Below are positions 44,985 through 58,352 of a stretch of 64,000 bases of DNA, in pieces. The notes under the pieces were generated by a model. It had not been told where the DNA came from. It was given only the letters and a program-made list of their open reading frames with translations, and made no database searches. Source of the stretch: Ambrosia x helenae. Lineage: Eukaryota; Streptophyta; Magnoliopsida; Asterales; Asteraceae. The translations under genes and the position numbers were made by a program. Each line of letters starts with the position of its first letter. Within the stretch, counting starts at the first letter, position 1. The DNA lies in assembly GCA_030844895.1 (NCBI GenBank), contig CM061224.1, forward strand, positions 72,920,567 through 72,984,566. The letters are read 5' to 3'.

Positions 44985-47900
44985 TTAGTTTTTACGAGGG
45001 ACCCAAGCCTTTGTGGTCTTGGCTCTTTGAGTATTAGCATTTGAGACATTCAAAGAAACTTTCTTTTCAGAAGCATTCAAAACATCTTTCTTTTCAGCAA
45101 TCAGTTTCTCCAAAACTTTCGTTTTAAGATCCGCTTTCACCGATTCTTTTGAGGTTGAAGTAGAACCACCTGAAGAACCCTTAGGTGACCAAGATTGCTC
45201 CGAATGTTTCAAGATATGAATTTGTGTTTGAGGTTTAGATTTAACATCTTCAGTTTTCATTGAAACGACTTTTGGAGGTGCATTCTTGGTTACCTTGTCT
45301 GATTTAACAGACGAAGGTCAAGTGACTGATCTAGCAGGTGGTTTAAGATAAACCTTCTGCTTATCATTCATTGTGCTCACCATAGGTTTCTTCAATTTCT
45401 TCTACATTGTGATTCGATTGCGATTGTCATAGACAATCGTTCGGTTTCCTCTTTGCGGAAAAAATTATTGTTGAGGATAAAACTGTTTTTGAGGATAACC
45501 AACATTCGAATTCCTTTGGTTCTACCTATACTCAACCTCATGCCTCTTTTGTCTCACATATGGGCAGTGAGCAAGTAAATGTCCTCTCTCCCCACATTTA
45601 AAATAGGCATGATATTCCTCAAAAGGATAAATATCATGATACTTAGCAAACGAGTTAACCGGCTATTGATCATCAATACACTTTCGCCTTAAATTCTCTG
45701 GAGTGGGCTCCAGTGAGTAAGACGGTTCCACAAATGCATTCAATTTGTTCACAGGTTTAACAAACTAAGTTACATGAACCTTTTTTTTCTTAGCCTCATA
45801 ACCATACAGTTATCTAATTAACTCTGGTGGGAAATCATTAGTTCTTTCTAACTTAGAAAACCAGGTAGTGCTTTCTTGCCATATTTTAGCAATTTTTGAG
45901 TAATTGAAAAACTATATTGGGTACTCTAACTCGGAAAATATTTGATCAGATCCCAAATATTTGATCAAATCCTTGCATCCGATAAAATATTTTGACCGGT
46001 TTGTCATCTGATTCATTTCCATCACATTTCTTATCTGATGATGTTGGCTTAGTTTCAGCCTTGGGAGGAAGTTGAACCTTAGGTGCCGGTTCGCACTAAT
46101 GTGATTTTCCGGAGGAATATCAGCATTCTTTTTCAATTCATCTTCCTCAGAATCAGACTCATCACCAGATACAGCAACAAGATTCTCATCATTCACTCCT
46201 AGTACCGGTCTCACATCAGACGGCGGATCGCCCACACTAGAGGAGTTCTATTCAGTTTCCGATGTGGAATCAGACTTTACTGAACTCTCCGATGTCACAA
46301 CATCAAGGTTGTGATTTTCAAACAACACTAGGGATGGAACAGATTTGTAGTTGACACTGGTAGGAATGTTTTCCTTGTTTGGCTATTCCTCATTGTGATC
46401 CAAAACATAGACCACATTGAGGTAACTTTCCAGTTCCTTGTTAACTTTTTCAGAAAAGCATTTAATTTTTGCCATTTTGAGTTTTGTCTCTTCAATCTCA
46501 TTGATATAATTGTTTATGGCAATTTGTTTATTTGAAAGGGTTTTTGTCAATTCCGAAACATCTTCCTTATTATTATCTAAAGTTTTGTTTAAAATTATTT
46601 CATTGTTACAAAAAGTTTCAAAGGCAGTTTTAGCACTTTCCAAATCATATCTCAAACTCAAAATTTCTCCTTCAAGTCTATCACACTTACCAAGCAAATT
46701 AACACAATCATTGAATTTAGGAAGTGACCTGAAACTTACCAGGTTAATCGAGTATGTCAAGGCCATAAGGGCAAAGTGAGCTTCCTTCCTAGAGAAAAAC
46801 TTGGAGTAATCCACTTTGTTAAATGCATCGTCTACCATGCATGACTTCTTACTAATGCGGAAGTCGGCCTCTGAAAGGAGATACTCAACATCATCATCAA
46901 GTGAATTAACACTCGCTTCAGAATCAGTCTCGCTCTCAGAATCAGAATACTTAGACTCCTGTTCATCGAGAACTTCACTGAAAGATTCAACAACCGTCTT
47001 AGACACGGTTTCCTCTACTACCGGTTCATCCACCATCTCAGTCACAACCTCTTCAACAACCTCCTCTTTCACGAATTCTTCTACTTTCATCGATTCCTCT
47101 TTCACAACCTCTTGTGTAAAACATGCAACATTACCTCCAGAAATCTCTTCAACACCTAGTTGCATGCCGTTCCAATTAAAGCCCTCATCTTGTTGTATCA
47201 CCAATGCTTGGTTTTCGTTTTGGTTTTAGTTGGTTGGAGTGGTAATTGGAACTATGTTTCTTTCATGGTTTGGTGTTGTTTGAGTTTGGTTAGGTGTTGA
47301 TGTTTGTCTTTTGTTGGAATTATGTGAGGTAATTTGTCGGTTTTTGGTTTTTGAAGTTGTTTGGGTTTTGGAAATTGTTTTGATTTTGGCTTTGACGGTT
47401 TTGGTAGTTTGAGTTAAAAGGGTTACAATTTCCTTGTTGTTTGGGTTTGGTGAATTCCCGAGCAAAGTGACCTTTTGTTCCATAATTGTAACATGTCACC
47501 TTTGCTTTGTTGAAACCATAAGTAGTGTTCGGTGATGTAGCAAGATCCATTCTTCCTGTTCTTTCCATAAACTCAGTTGCTCTCCTCATAACACTTGAAA
47601 ATGCCCACTGAATGTCAATCAATTCCATCTCTTCTTTAACAATCTATGAATAATCCTCATTTGCCAAATAGTGGTTTCCAATTTGACTTTCTACAAGTCC
47701 ATTATAAGAAGAAACCATAGCAGAAACTAAAGCAACATGCTTTTAGGCAACTTCTACAGTCACATAATCCATGTTAGACGTCTCCAACACAATGGAACTT
47801 AAGCTGGATGGAGCTTGACCAACATTCAGTACTGATTGCTGAGTCATATTCACCGATGGAGCACCATAATAATTTGCAGCTTACATTGGAAGCTGAGTTG

Positions 47901-48727
47901 GTGTGTATGATGGTGCAGAAGATACACCATAATAACTAACAGCATTGTTCGGTTCGACACTTGAAACAAAAGCAGTTTGTGGTGCCGAACTCACACCAAC
48001 ACTCGAAACGGCCGAAAATGATGAACTAGCATAATATAACTCTGGATTCTGAGGAATCTAGGATCTCTTCGCCTTCCTTCTTTCTTCCATCTCCTTGTTC
48101 TCAAGTTTTTGGATGAACTCATTAAGCGTCCAAAATTGAAATAAATCCTTCTTTCTCAGCACCTCCACATGTTGACTCTAGTAATTTGGTAGTGCATCTG
48201 CAAACTTTTCAACACATTTAGACATTGGGTAAATAATCTCATAGTTAGAAAGTTCAGACAATAAATGGAAAATTCTAGCAGTAAGTTCCTTCAAACTTTC
48301 ATTTCCCACAAAACTAAAGTTCTCAAACTTTTCAACCCTTTTGAAGCATTTGCCACACTTTTCCACCATCTAATCCCTCAAGATGAATCCTAAACCGTTT
48401 CTGCCATGATGGATACTCGATCATATCTAACATCTTTGGTGGTCTATTCTCATTTCCAGTTGAGAGTTCATTCATCAAAGTTGTTGTGGCAGTGGTTGTT
48501 TGGTTTTGCACGGCTACGGCTGCTGTAACACCCCAATAATCTAGCATTGGTTGAGGTGCAGGTCTCACAGTGGGTTGAGATGGACCCGAAAAAGCCCAAT
48601 AATTGGTCATTGGTTATGATTGTGGTTTACTACGTTCAGCTGATACAGACCAAGGATTCATCGGTTGTGGTTGTTGTTGTGTCAAGTTAGGTCGGGTGTA
48701 CATCAGGCATCCCCAAATATTATCCAT
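44985..48727 (-). pseudogene. Degraded gag of D, second copy
   Basis: Same content and lesions as 32897-36639, with one visible residue change (E to K in the coiled coil near 46480). Both copies carry the same stops, so the damage predates duplication. Confidence 0.9.
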
Positions 48728-48737
48728 AATGTCTAGT

Positions 48738-49560
48738 TTCAACACTTAGAAAAATATGTCATAGATAATTTTGGTTCGGAAGATCGTGCAGTCAAATAAA
48801 AAATATGTAACTGGTTCGACCCAAATGTAATCCCGATTCAAAAATAGTCTTCACTAGTTCGACCTAACTAAGAGCGCGAACGAATTTCTGATGGCACGAA
48901 CAAAATTCTAAAGACCCGAATGAAATTCTAGGTGATCGAATGAAAATATCTAGAACTGGTTGGACCTATAATCTAGCACGGATGAAACACCAGAAGACTC
49001 ATTCGACCCAAATGAAAAACTGATTCGACCCAAAGAGTGTTCATGATCAAATTTTCACCAAAATCACACAATTTTGATATGAATTTTGAAAATGTTATCA
49101 ATTTTGATTGTAAATGAGAAGCTATTGTTTCAAATCTATAGAATAACAACTTTTGTGAAAGAATTGTGGATATCACACGTAAAAAGACCTTCAAATCAAT
49201 CAAAACTATGTTTAATCAATGTTCAACAGAAAAGTTAGGGTTTTTAATGATTTTGATATGAAATCTTTACAATTCTTATCAATTTGCAGTCATGTAATTG
49301 AACATGAGTATTGACGTATCAGGTGCGGAAACCCTGAATATCATGCAAAATGATAAAAAAACGTAATCAAAACACAATAAGAATCATTTTCAACTTGTTT
49401 TCATTAACTTTAAGATGATAAACCGTTAGTGTGTGATTCAGCCAGTTTTTCCGTTTTTAAAACTTGACCTGAATTTATTTAATACACATTTTCACACATC
49501 ATATATCTACATAAGCTCGCACCTAAATATTCCTAGATGTTTAATATCTTACTTAATTTC
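48738..49560 (-). other. Leader and LTR remnant of D, second copy
   Basis: Copy of 36650-37473, with the motif cluster at 48775-49050 and a 1-bp deletion near 49426. It ends with the E target site atttc (49556-49560). Confidence 0.85.
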
Positions 49561-50636
49561 TGTAAGTGCATTATTCATGTATGTCCCCAGCTAGTGATCC
49601 GGTACTGAATGTTGAGGAAATTGTTAGGTTGAATGAAAAGTAGAAGGCTTCATTTGAACCCTCAAAGGGTCAAATGAACCCCATTCGAACCTTTCAAGGG
49701 TCGAATGGGTATGCCTATATAAGGGGAAAAGTTGGTTATTTTGTAAGTTAGTTATCATTTGAGCTTTTCCCCAGTTTGTGAGATTCTCTATATTAGGTCA
49801 AAAAAATTTATCTGTAATATTCTTGATTTGATCTAATACACGAGTAAAGTTATGGAAATTGCTCGATGATTCATTATATGTTTTCATTACGATCGTTACT
49901 GGTTATTTCTGAATCATTTTGCACAACCGAGGGATTCCGCACTCTACGGATGGTATTCATGAGATCATGTTTCGTGTTTACGATCCTAAAACGAATTCTC
50001 AAGTTGTATCAGAGCGTAGGCTCGATTTCATGATGGCAAACTGATCTGACTTGATGAAAATAGATTAAAATTATGTTTAAAGATCAAAACCCTAGAAATT
50101 TTGAAGCTTTTCATAAAAACATGATTTTTGATTGAATTGGAGTTGAATTTGAAGTTGTTTTAAAAAATTCTTTCACAAAAGTTTGTCTAAAATCAATTCC
50201 GAACAAAACCTATCCAATTTCATTGCATTTGGTGAATTTTTTTCCAAAACAGATCTGATTCGTATGTTCTTGAGGTTAAAGATGATGAACAGACCTGAAA
50301 AGGTCGAATGAGAACATCGAGAGGTCGAACCAACTTGTTTTAGGTCGAACCAAGTGTGTTTTTAGGTCGAATCAGATTTTTCAGTGTGTGTTATTGTTCA
50401 TTCAACCAGTTCTTGTTCATTCGACCTAACGTGAGGTCGAACGAAGATCATATTCAGGTCAAATAAAGTTCTTTCACAACTGTTATTCATTCGAACTGGT
50501 CTAAGAGGTCAAACCAACTGTTTCAAGTCCATTCGACCCTTCGATAGTGTTGAATAGGTTGAACCAATTTCCATATATTCATATTTGGACTACATTTTTC
50601 AAATTTTAAGGTGTAAAAAATAATATTTGTTGAAAA

Positions 50637-52324
50637 ATGACAAATCAAATGAATTATTTGATGACAAGAACTGAAGATCAGATAAAAGCTCATATAGAAG
50701 CTGCACGACAACAATCACAAAGACAAAAACCTCAAGTTGACAACATTTGGGGATTTCCAATGACACCGAGACCTACAATTCAACAATCTGTTACACGACC
50801 GACAGTTGATTATTGGGGTAACTTGATAGCTCCAGCTGTACAACCAACTGATAAAATGAGTGAATCAAGACAACGTGATACATCAAATGTTGATGCAAAA
50901 TCTGAAAATGGTAATAATGCAGATGCTAAGGTAAATTCAAAATCTGAATGTGCTAAATGTTCTAAGTGTGTCAAATTGAAAAATGAAGTGATGAAATTTC
51001 TTGAGGACAAACAGAACTTAGCAAAAACTTGAAAGATATAAAATTGAAAATAAAATTTTTGGAAATAATGAAAGACATTTTATGAGTCAAACTGAATCAT
51101 TTAAGAAAGAGATTTCAAAACTTAAAGAAACTATTTCAAAGAATAATTTCACGTCAGAGTTAGATGTGACACCATCATGTGTTGTTGATTCTGAATCTGA
51201 GGTGAAACCAGTGTTTGAAGAGAAAACTGAAAATGTGGTAGCAACATCAGAACCTTAATCTGAACAAAAACCCATATTCACGTTTCCTGAAGGAGTTGAA
51301 GGATCCTATATGTTGGTAGGACAAGACAAATTGATTTTCAACAAAGATTTTCCAATTGATAATATCGAACAATCTTTACTTAAATGTATCTTTGTCGATA
51401 ACAATGATTTGATAAATCAATTTAGAAATCAATTTGGTCATCTTCATTTTGAACTCAATTCTAACCAACATGAGAATGAAAGGATCAGTCTGGGAACAAA
51501 AAGAAAAGTCCCATGGCAAAAGGACCAAAACCAAATAAATCGAAAGGCAATGATCAGATGAAAAATTCTTATCATGAGAATTCAAGAAGTTTTTCATCTA
51601 GATCACATGACTTTTATGATTATCCAAGTCACTCTCGATTTGATGGTTATTGGAGAAACAATTCACCACAATATTCTCCTGAGTATGTTGAATGGAGAAG
51701 TTGTTTTGAATATGGTGAAGTTGGCCATATTGCTGCTCATTGTCCTTATTGGTATTGGGATGAAGGGTATGCATGTGATTTTGAAGAGTATAGGTCCTGT
51801 TTTAACTGCGGAGATTGTGGGCATTTAGTTGCTGCATGTCCGTATGTTAAAAAGAAAAGGACCATAGTGAATGTTGCTAAAAATTCAAGCAATGTCAAAA
51901 AGCTTGTATCCCCAAAACAAATCAAGAAACAAAAGGAGTAACGGGTTGTGTATGACAGTTGAAACAAGATTGCCTTGAACAAAAATGGAGATAGTGAACG
52001 GGTTGCTAAGGTAAGGGGAGTTCTAAGGCTAAGCCTAAGAATAACTCTAAACTTGGACCTTTATCAGTTAAGTCTGAGATGATTCCAAACAAAGTTCAGA
52101 ATCAGGTTTCAAACAAGAAATCTGAAAATTTAACAATCAAAACGATTTCAACAAAATCTAAAATAAACTCTGAACATGTTTGGAAACCCAAATCACTTTC
52201 TAAATCAATAGCAGCTTCTACTTCAAATCAATCCATTGAAAAACCAATTGATTTTTCAAAAGGAGAATGGATTGATATTCCAAGGATTGATGACCTTGGA
52301 CGACCCATCACTATGAAGGGATGA
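50637..52324 (+). pseudogene. Short gag of E, second copy
   Basis: Same frames and breaks as 38551-40238, including the stop after 131 codons and the CFEYG knuckle. One silent-looking change near 51172 is visible. No separate function is indicated. Confidence 0.88.
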
Positions 52325-52349
52325 GTGCCCCTCTCCTACTAATTGTTTA

Positions 52350-52586
52350 ATGAGTGTGCAGGTTGTTCCAGACATACCTATTAGCTATTTTTTTATAGTT
52401 GATAGTGGAGCATCTGTATACAAGTTATTTATTGGAGAGGTGAAGGTCAAGGAAGCTATATTGACAAAGGAAAACATGAGTTCAACAGAGAGGAGAGTGT
52501 TTCTCGTCTGTTTCCTACTTGTGAAGCCGGAAAACGTTGCAATCTCATGCAATTGCTCTCAGGTTTTGGATTTCTACAACAGATAA
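52350..52586 (+). pseudogene. Protease stub of E, second copy
   Basis: Identical in translation to 40264-40500: IVDSGAS followed by unrelated residues and a stop. Confidence 0.8.
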
Positions 52587-54804
52587 GACAAAACGATTTA
52601 TTCTAAACTCTCTTATCTTTGTTAATTGAAAGAACAAAGTGAGTCAAATAATCTAAGCGGGAAAATGGTTTTTGAAATTCAATGAGTAAACCGAATCGGA
52701 TATCATTTTATTTTGTTTTTCTTCAAAAGTTTAAAAATCCAAAAGTATGCTTATTTTAAGATTTTTAGGGGGAGAAATTTTTGAAAAATCAAAATTAAAA
52801 ATCAGAAAATCTAAAATGAGTTTTCTTGGATAAAAAGAGGAGATGATAGTACATCAGTGGACTGTCAGATTATTCTAAAAACAAAATGTATGAATAAACA
52901 TTGAGTAGCCACTACAATTATATATTGGTAGGCTTGAGATCAAAGTTTAAAGTTCATCATGGTAAAATAAACCGAAAAACATTAACTGATAATCATGTGG
53001 ATCAACATCTCGTTGGCATATGGTATTAGTACCGAAATTTTGTTTGATAGATTGCCAAAATCAGAGGTTTCGGGTTGTTATATTGTTAGTTATCTAGGGA
53101 TAGCCTAACTGATCTTTTGTCGTATTAATTTACGGACCTAGATCAGTCAGTGTATCTTAACAAAAAGATCTTTAATGACAAATCCTTAAGTTACCAAATG
53201 AGGAACTAAATATGTGTGATGATAATCAATGATTATCTAATACATCGTATCAGTACTATGATGAAAATCATGTATGATATTAGTTCTCACCCTGGTTAAG
53301 TGCATATGTCACTTTGAAGCATTAAGTTGCTGACATGTCACCTCTGTGCCTCATACCTTGTAACTAACGGATAACTACAATATAATCACGTGTTACGATG
53401 AAACTTTGTGCAATTCTTGATACGGGAATGTGTCGCGTGCACGGGGACCATAGGTTATTCAGTATCTAATATTACCATAATGTATCTGAAGTGCTGAACA
53501 ATGAATGATGATTTTGGGTTTAAACGGACAAACATACTAGTAATGGTTGTAGGATGCTCAATGTCAAAAAAACAAAAAATTGGTCAAATAGAGTTTTGAC
53601 TAACTGTTCCAATACTAATATGATCCTCTTACCGGAAAATTTACAAAAATATGTCTACTTTACTTTTATGCAAATTTATTTGAAAATTCAAAAAATATTT
53701 TTGGTATGTTTTTGCATAAACTTTGAAAAATAAAAATGTTGTGTTTCGATTTTATTTTCGATAACCGATGTTGGGATACTTAATGTGAAGGCTTAGATGC
53801 TCGAGAGTTGTAAAAATAAAATCAAATTGTAAATCTATAAGTTTCTGGTGCATATTATAAAATGTTTAATAGTTCATGGGGGAAACTATTAAGGGTCAAA
53901 TTGGATGTAAAGATTACTTCCAAGATTTTTGTCGTGTCTAAAGCCGGTTGTAGTTTGTGCAGTTTTTAATAAATTTTCTGCAGAATCATACACAATAGGT
54001 GCACTGGTCAAGACTTATCGACAAAGCGTGAAACTAAACAAGACCCAAACCTGAACATCTAGATCATTAGGACAACAGAAACTAGTCAGAAGATGTAAAA
54101 GATGTGATAAGTGAGATCATGGAAGTGAAGAATTCAAGATTGTTTTCTGTCTTCATCTATGGACCAACAAATGACAAAGCCAAGATTTCTTGAGTCTGTC
54201 TGAGATTTCGAAGCTTATTGCAGAGATAGACAAGAACCTCGACACAAACGTGCAAGAAAATGGAAAGTGTTCAAGTCGTTCAAGATGATGAATGCAAGAC
54301 TTGAAGAATTGATAACTTTCTGATTTGGTACATAACTAGCTAGGTCCAAGGGGGAGATTGTAAGTATATTATTCATGTATGTCCCCAGCTAGTGATCCGG
54401 TACTGAATGTCGAGGAAATTGTTAGGTTGAATGAAAAGTAGAAGGCTTCATTCGAAGCCTCGAAGGGTCGAATGAACCCCATTCGAACCTTGCAAGGGTC
54501 GAATGGGTATGCCTATATAAGTGGAAAACTTGGTTATTTTGTAAGTTAGTTATCATTTGAGCTTTTCCCCAGTTTGTGAGATTCTCTATATTAGGTCTAT
54601 ATTTTTATCTGTAATATTCTTAATTTGATATAATGCGCAAGTAAAGTTATGGAAATTGCTCGGTGATTCGTTATCTGTTTTCATTACAATCGTTACTGAT
54701 TATTTCTGAATCATTTTGCACATCCGAGGGGATTCCGCACTCTACGGTTGGTATTCGTGAGATCACGTTTCGTGTTTACGATCCTAAAACGAATTCTCAA
54801 TTTC

Positions 54805-56212
54805 ACTCCATTCTTTTTCTGGTGTTTTATCTGCAACACTTTTAGTATAGTGTCTGCTTAAAATGCATGTTGCACAACTCACTGCTTTTCCCTAGTATCT
54901 ATTTGGCATATGTTTCAATTTTAACATACTTCTTGAAATCACCATTAGTGTTCTGTTTTTCCATTCTGCTGCACCATTTTGATGTGGTGTATAGCTTGTA
55001 GTGAGTTGATGATGTAAACCATTTTCTTGAAGAATTTTCTTGAAATGTCGTACTGTAGTAATCTCCACCTCTATCAGTTCTATTACACTTAATTCTTGTC
55101 TCTGCTTGGTTTTCAACTAATGCGTTGAAAGTTTTAGAAAAATATTAAGCTTCTGATTTTTTTTTTTCAGGAAATAAACCCATGTCTTTCTTGTACAGTC
55201 ATCTATGAAAGTTATAAAATATCTACAACCTCCTATTGTTTTTGTCCCCATGGGCCCACATATGTCTGAGTGTATTAACTGTAAAGGCTTAAAAGCTCTC
55301 CATTTTGCTTGCTTACTAAAATTTTTCCTAGCATGTTTTCCTATAGCACATCCATCACAGACTTGTTCCTCTTTGTTGATTTTTGGTAATCCTGTCAGAG
55401 TCTGGTTTCTTTCCATTTCTATCCTTTGATGCCACAAGTCAGACTTATCCTTAATGGAGGTGTGCAGTACATGAGGCAAATTCTTTGTTGTATATAAAGG
55501 GAACATTTTGTTTTCTATCATTGATGTTCTAGTGATCATTTTTCTTGGTTGATCCTTTATTATGCATTGATTATTTTCAAAAGAAATATTGAATCACTTT
55601 TGTAGTAGTTGACCAACACTTAAGAAGTTATGCTTCAATCCTTCTACAAAGTAGACATTAGGTATTTTCTTTGCCTCGTTAATTCTTATGTTAACTTCAT
55701 CACACCCTAGAACTTGTAATCGTTTAGAACTTGTAATCGTTTATCATCACATGTCCTAACATCTCGTCTATCTGGAGTATTTAAAGTACTAAATAATTGT
55801 TTGTTCCTTGTCATGTGATTGTTGTATCCACTATCTAAATACCAACATTTTGTGTCTCTACTTTCTTCCATACTCAATATCATAAACATTCTATCATCTT
55901 CTTCTTTTGTTTTTTTTCAGTATCTTGGCATATCATACTAGATTCTTTTCTCTCATCTTCCACTTTATTTGTACAAAACCTTATATATGTCCATGGTTTT
56001 GACAATTATAACATCTATAGTTTTGATAGTTCGGTCCGTGTTGTCCTTGACTTGATGTATCTCTTGATCTATTAAATCCTCCTCTTCCTCTTCCTCTATT
56101 GTTTGCATCATTTCTTCCACGCCCTCTCTACAAAAACTAGTGCTTCTCATCATAAATGCTTGATCAACAGTGCCCATATTGTATTGTTTTAATTTTAAGC
56201 TCGTGTGATTGT
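54805..56212 (-). pseudogene. Copia relic F (pol and end of gag), unit 2
   Basis: Copy of 42718-44020 that continues into the unduplicated part of F. The same integrase, pre-integrase and protease pieces are present at 55116-54892, 55539-55117 and 55889-55707. The right part (56177-55965) reads KLKQYNMGTVDQAFMMRST, typical of the gag region before the zinc knuckle. A degraded RG-rich stretch and knuckle follow (YNCQNHGHI-like in another frame near 55990). It is split from the gag N-terminus by the solo LTR at 56213. Non-functional. Confidence 0.85.
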
Positions 56213-56669
56213 TGTTGGATATTTTAGTGTAATTGGATTGATTTTTTGACCAGTATCTTCATAATAAGACATCATATGGTTTTGGAGGTGTGGAGTGGAC
56301 GTCTATTTGAATTTATTATGAACTTAGGGGCGAAGCTCCTAAGGGACAAGGGTCCGGGGGCAGCGCCCCTGGGAGCAGGGTCCAAGGGGCGGCAACCCCT
56401 GACTCAGAAAATTAGAAGGACTAAATTTAGCAATCTTGAAACCTTGTAATAACTGCCTAAAAGGCAGTTAATGGCCCCAACTTCATAATGAATTAATAAT
56501 CTTGGTCAAAAATCTCTCTGCTTCTTCTCTCAGTCAAACAGAAGATTCTCAATCTCTGATTGAATATTTCGATTGAACCGTCGAATTGATTCAATCTGAA
56601 AGCGATTACGTGCCTTCAGAGATCTCAATTATCCAGTTGTTTGTTCGTTATTACTGTAAATTCCCAACA
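56213..56669. repeat. Solo LTR inside F gag
   Basis: A 457-bp sequence starting TGTTGGATAT and ending TTCCCAACA, with the 5-bp target duplication attgt at 56208-56212 and 56670-56674. No internal sequence, so it is a solo LTR left by recombination. A G-rich stretch (56327-56400: ggggcg, agggtccggggg, ccctggga, ccaaggggcgg) stands out from the AT-rich surroundings. Orientation not decided. Confidence 0.92.
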
Positions 56670-56674
56670 ATTGT

Positions 56675-56940
56675 GAGATCCCCATTAGTTCTTCAAATGA
56701 AATAGTGTTTAAATCCTTAGTTTCTTCATCCGCCACTACACCATATTCATATTTTCTTGTCATGCTGCGTAGAATCTTTTCAATGACTCCGTAGCATCAG
56801 CTGCTATATCCCGTACTCCATTTTTTACCACACTCCACTAGCCTTGTGATACCATTAACACTTCATTTGAATGTGTCAATGTAATAGCTCTATCCGTTTG
56901 ATTTGGGGACTTGTGTTGGCATACTGCCTTGGGTTGCCAT
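56675..56940 (-). pseudogene. gag N-terminus of F
   Basis: ATG at 56940 (MATQGSMPTQVPK). Pieces downstream in other frames read ILRSMTRKYEYGVVADEETKDLNT and ISFEELMG, the conserved part of copia gag that precedes the zinc knuckle. Much of the gag middle is deleted. The solo LTR interrupts it right after this block. Confidence 0.78.
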
Positions 56941-57489
56941 AATGTTTGACTAATCCTTATTTAAAAAATTTCTCAAATAACACACTTTTCGAAAATCTTA
57001 ATCAAATGCACTGATCTTATCCTTTGACTTTTGTCTATGTCTATAAACACTGTTTTTCCAACACTTTTCTTCGCCAACTTATTTCGTATTTTGTTGTTAA
57101 TCTTCGGTCTAAAAACTCCTCTTCAATCTTATTGATAAAAAAAACAATTTCTACAATTCTTAATCTAATAATATCAAGGATTCTTAAATATAGATGTTCT
57201 TTATTGAATCAGATCACTAAGGGAGAAAAAAAAAAGCAAAACAAAAACGAATTTCAACAGCCCTGTTCTTAGTTTATATATTTTGTTCGAATTCTGTAAT
57301 CTAAGTCTATGATTCTAACCTAATATTGTTAAAGTGTTAAAGAATATAACCGAAATATGAATTAGGCCTTTAAAAGCTTAGCTTTCCGATGTTAGATTGA
57401 TGATTCCGTTTGTTTATCGTTGGCTTGTTCCGATTCCCTGTTTTTCGTATGAATCCGTTCTTCCGACGATGCCTTACTCTGATACCAGA
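56941..57489 (-). other. Leader of F with primer-binding site
   Basis: AT-rich leader. TGGTATCAGAGTAAGG on the minus strand (57472-57487) is the primer-binding site, two bases from the LTR. No gene is seen. Confidence 0.75.
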
Positions 57490-57689
57490 TGTTGGTCCTG
57501 GTATTGATGATTGACACAAAATGATAAACATAATATAGATTGAATAAGGAAAAATCACGAAATTGCGATTGATATATACCTAGGGGTTTGGGGAGTAACC
57601 ACCAAAACTTATACTATAACTAATATACATAATAACATATAATTATATCTAGCTTATATATTTTAATGAAAATGCTGCGTTTTACAACA
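57490..57689 (-). repeat. 5' LTR of F
   Basis: About 200 bp, TGTTGTAAAACGC...GGACCAACA on minus, with a TATA-like TATATAAG near 57650-57660. The outer boundary is inferred from the TGTTG/CAACA termini. The other LTR of F is not in the window. Confidence 0.65.
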
Positions 57690-58212
57690 CATCTCTTTGA
57701 CGTTCACTAGCTATCGATATTCCACCACTAGTAACAAATGGATTTTTAGTTGTCAAAATTGGTTGTTTGTATACTCATTTGTCGAACGACCAACATTTTT
57801 AAAGTTAATTCCATAATGAATCTAATACCTGATTGCACGTTGATAATGTTTCAGGTTTTCACTAGCTTTAGGTTCATTTTCTATCCTAGTTGGGATTCAT
57901 TTTGTAGCTTGAAATTTGACGTTCCACATAGATAGAAAAAACTTACACTTGGGCCCCTTTTGAAATGGTCCCTGTGTGAGGTTGCACCACCTAAGAGCCG
58001 CCTGATAAATTATCCATTGCATACATTAAAAGACTTATTATTTATACTATCGTAATCAAATGGTTAGGTGATCCATGGAAAATAAGAGAGACGGTAAAAA
58101 TATTAAAATGCATATGGTAAAATCAAAGAGAGACTATATATCATATAAATATATTAATTAATGATTTAATGGTAAACTTTATCCACTTCCATGCAAACAA
58201 TGATGGCTAAAG
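57690..58212. other. Unassigned AT-rich stretch
   Basis: Lies between the F LTR and the LINE. I see no long frame, repeat or recognisable element. It may be the older sequence into which both elements inserted. Confidence 0.4.
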
Positions 58213-58352
58213 TTTTTTTTTTTTTTTTTGAATGGCAAACAACTTTTTATTTCATAACCCAAAATATACAAAACACATCTATAAGTAAGGTGCTCATTAG
58301 ATGATATGTCCACATATCTCCCAACCCTTATTACATTTAACCCAATTACTAA

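Larger units (their letters stand above)
49561..54799 (+). mobile_element. Element E, second copy
   Basis: LTRs at 49561-50001 and 54359-54799, flanked by atttc (49556-49560, 54800-54804). Structure as in the first copy. The TATA boxes are again preceded by hairpin motif pairs (49682-49709 and 54479-54506). The 3' polypurine tract has one extra G (AAGGGGGAG). The internal polypurine tract is at 52763-52775, and the non-coding 3' region is 52587-54358. Confidence 0.95.
44021..56108. repeat. 12.1-kb tandem duplication, unit 2
   Basis: Repeats 31935-44020, offset 12086-12088 bp. Its right end at 56108 runs on into the remaining 5' part of F, the original right context. E and its atttc flanks are present in both units, so duplication came after E insertion. 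Confidence 0.95.

Noticed and set aside
37474..54799. The two E copies as independent insertions
   Set aside because: Both have the same target duplication, the same flanks and the same lesions, so they are copies made by the 12.1-kb duplication.
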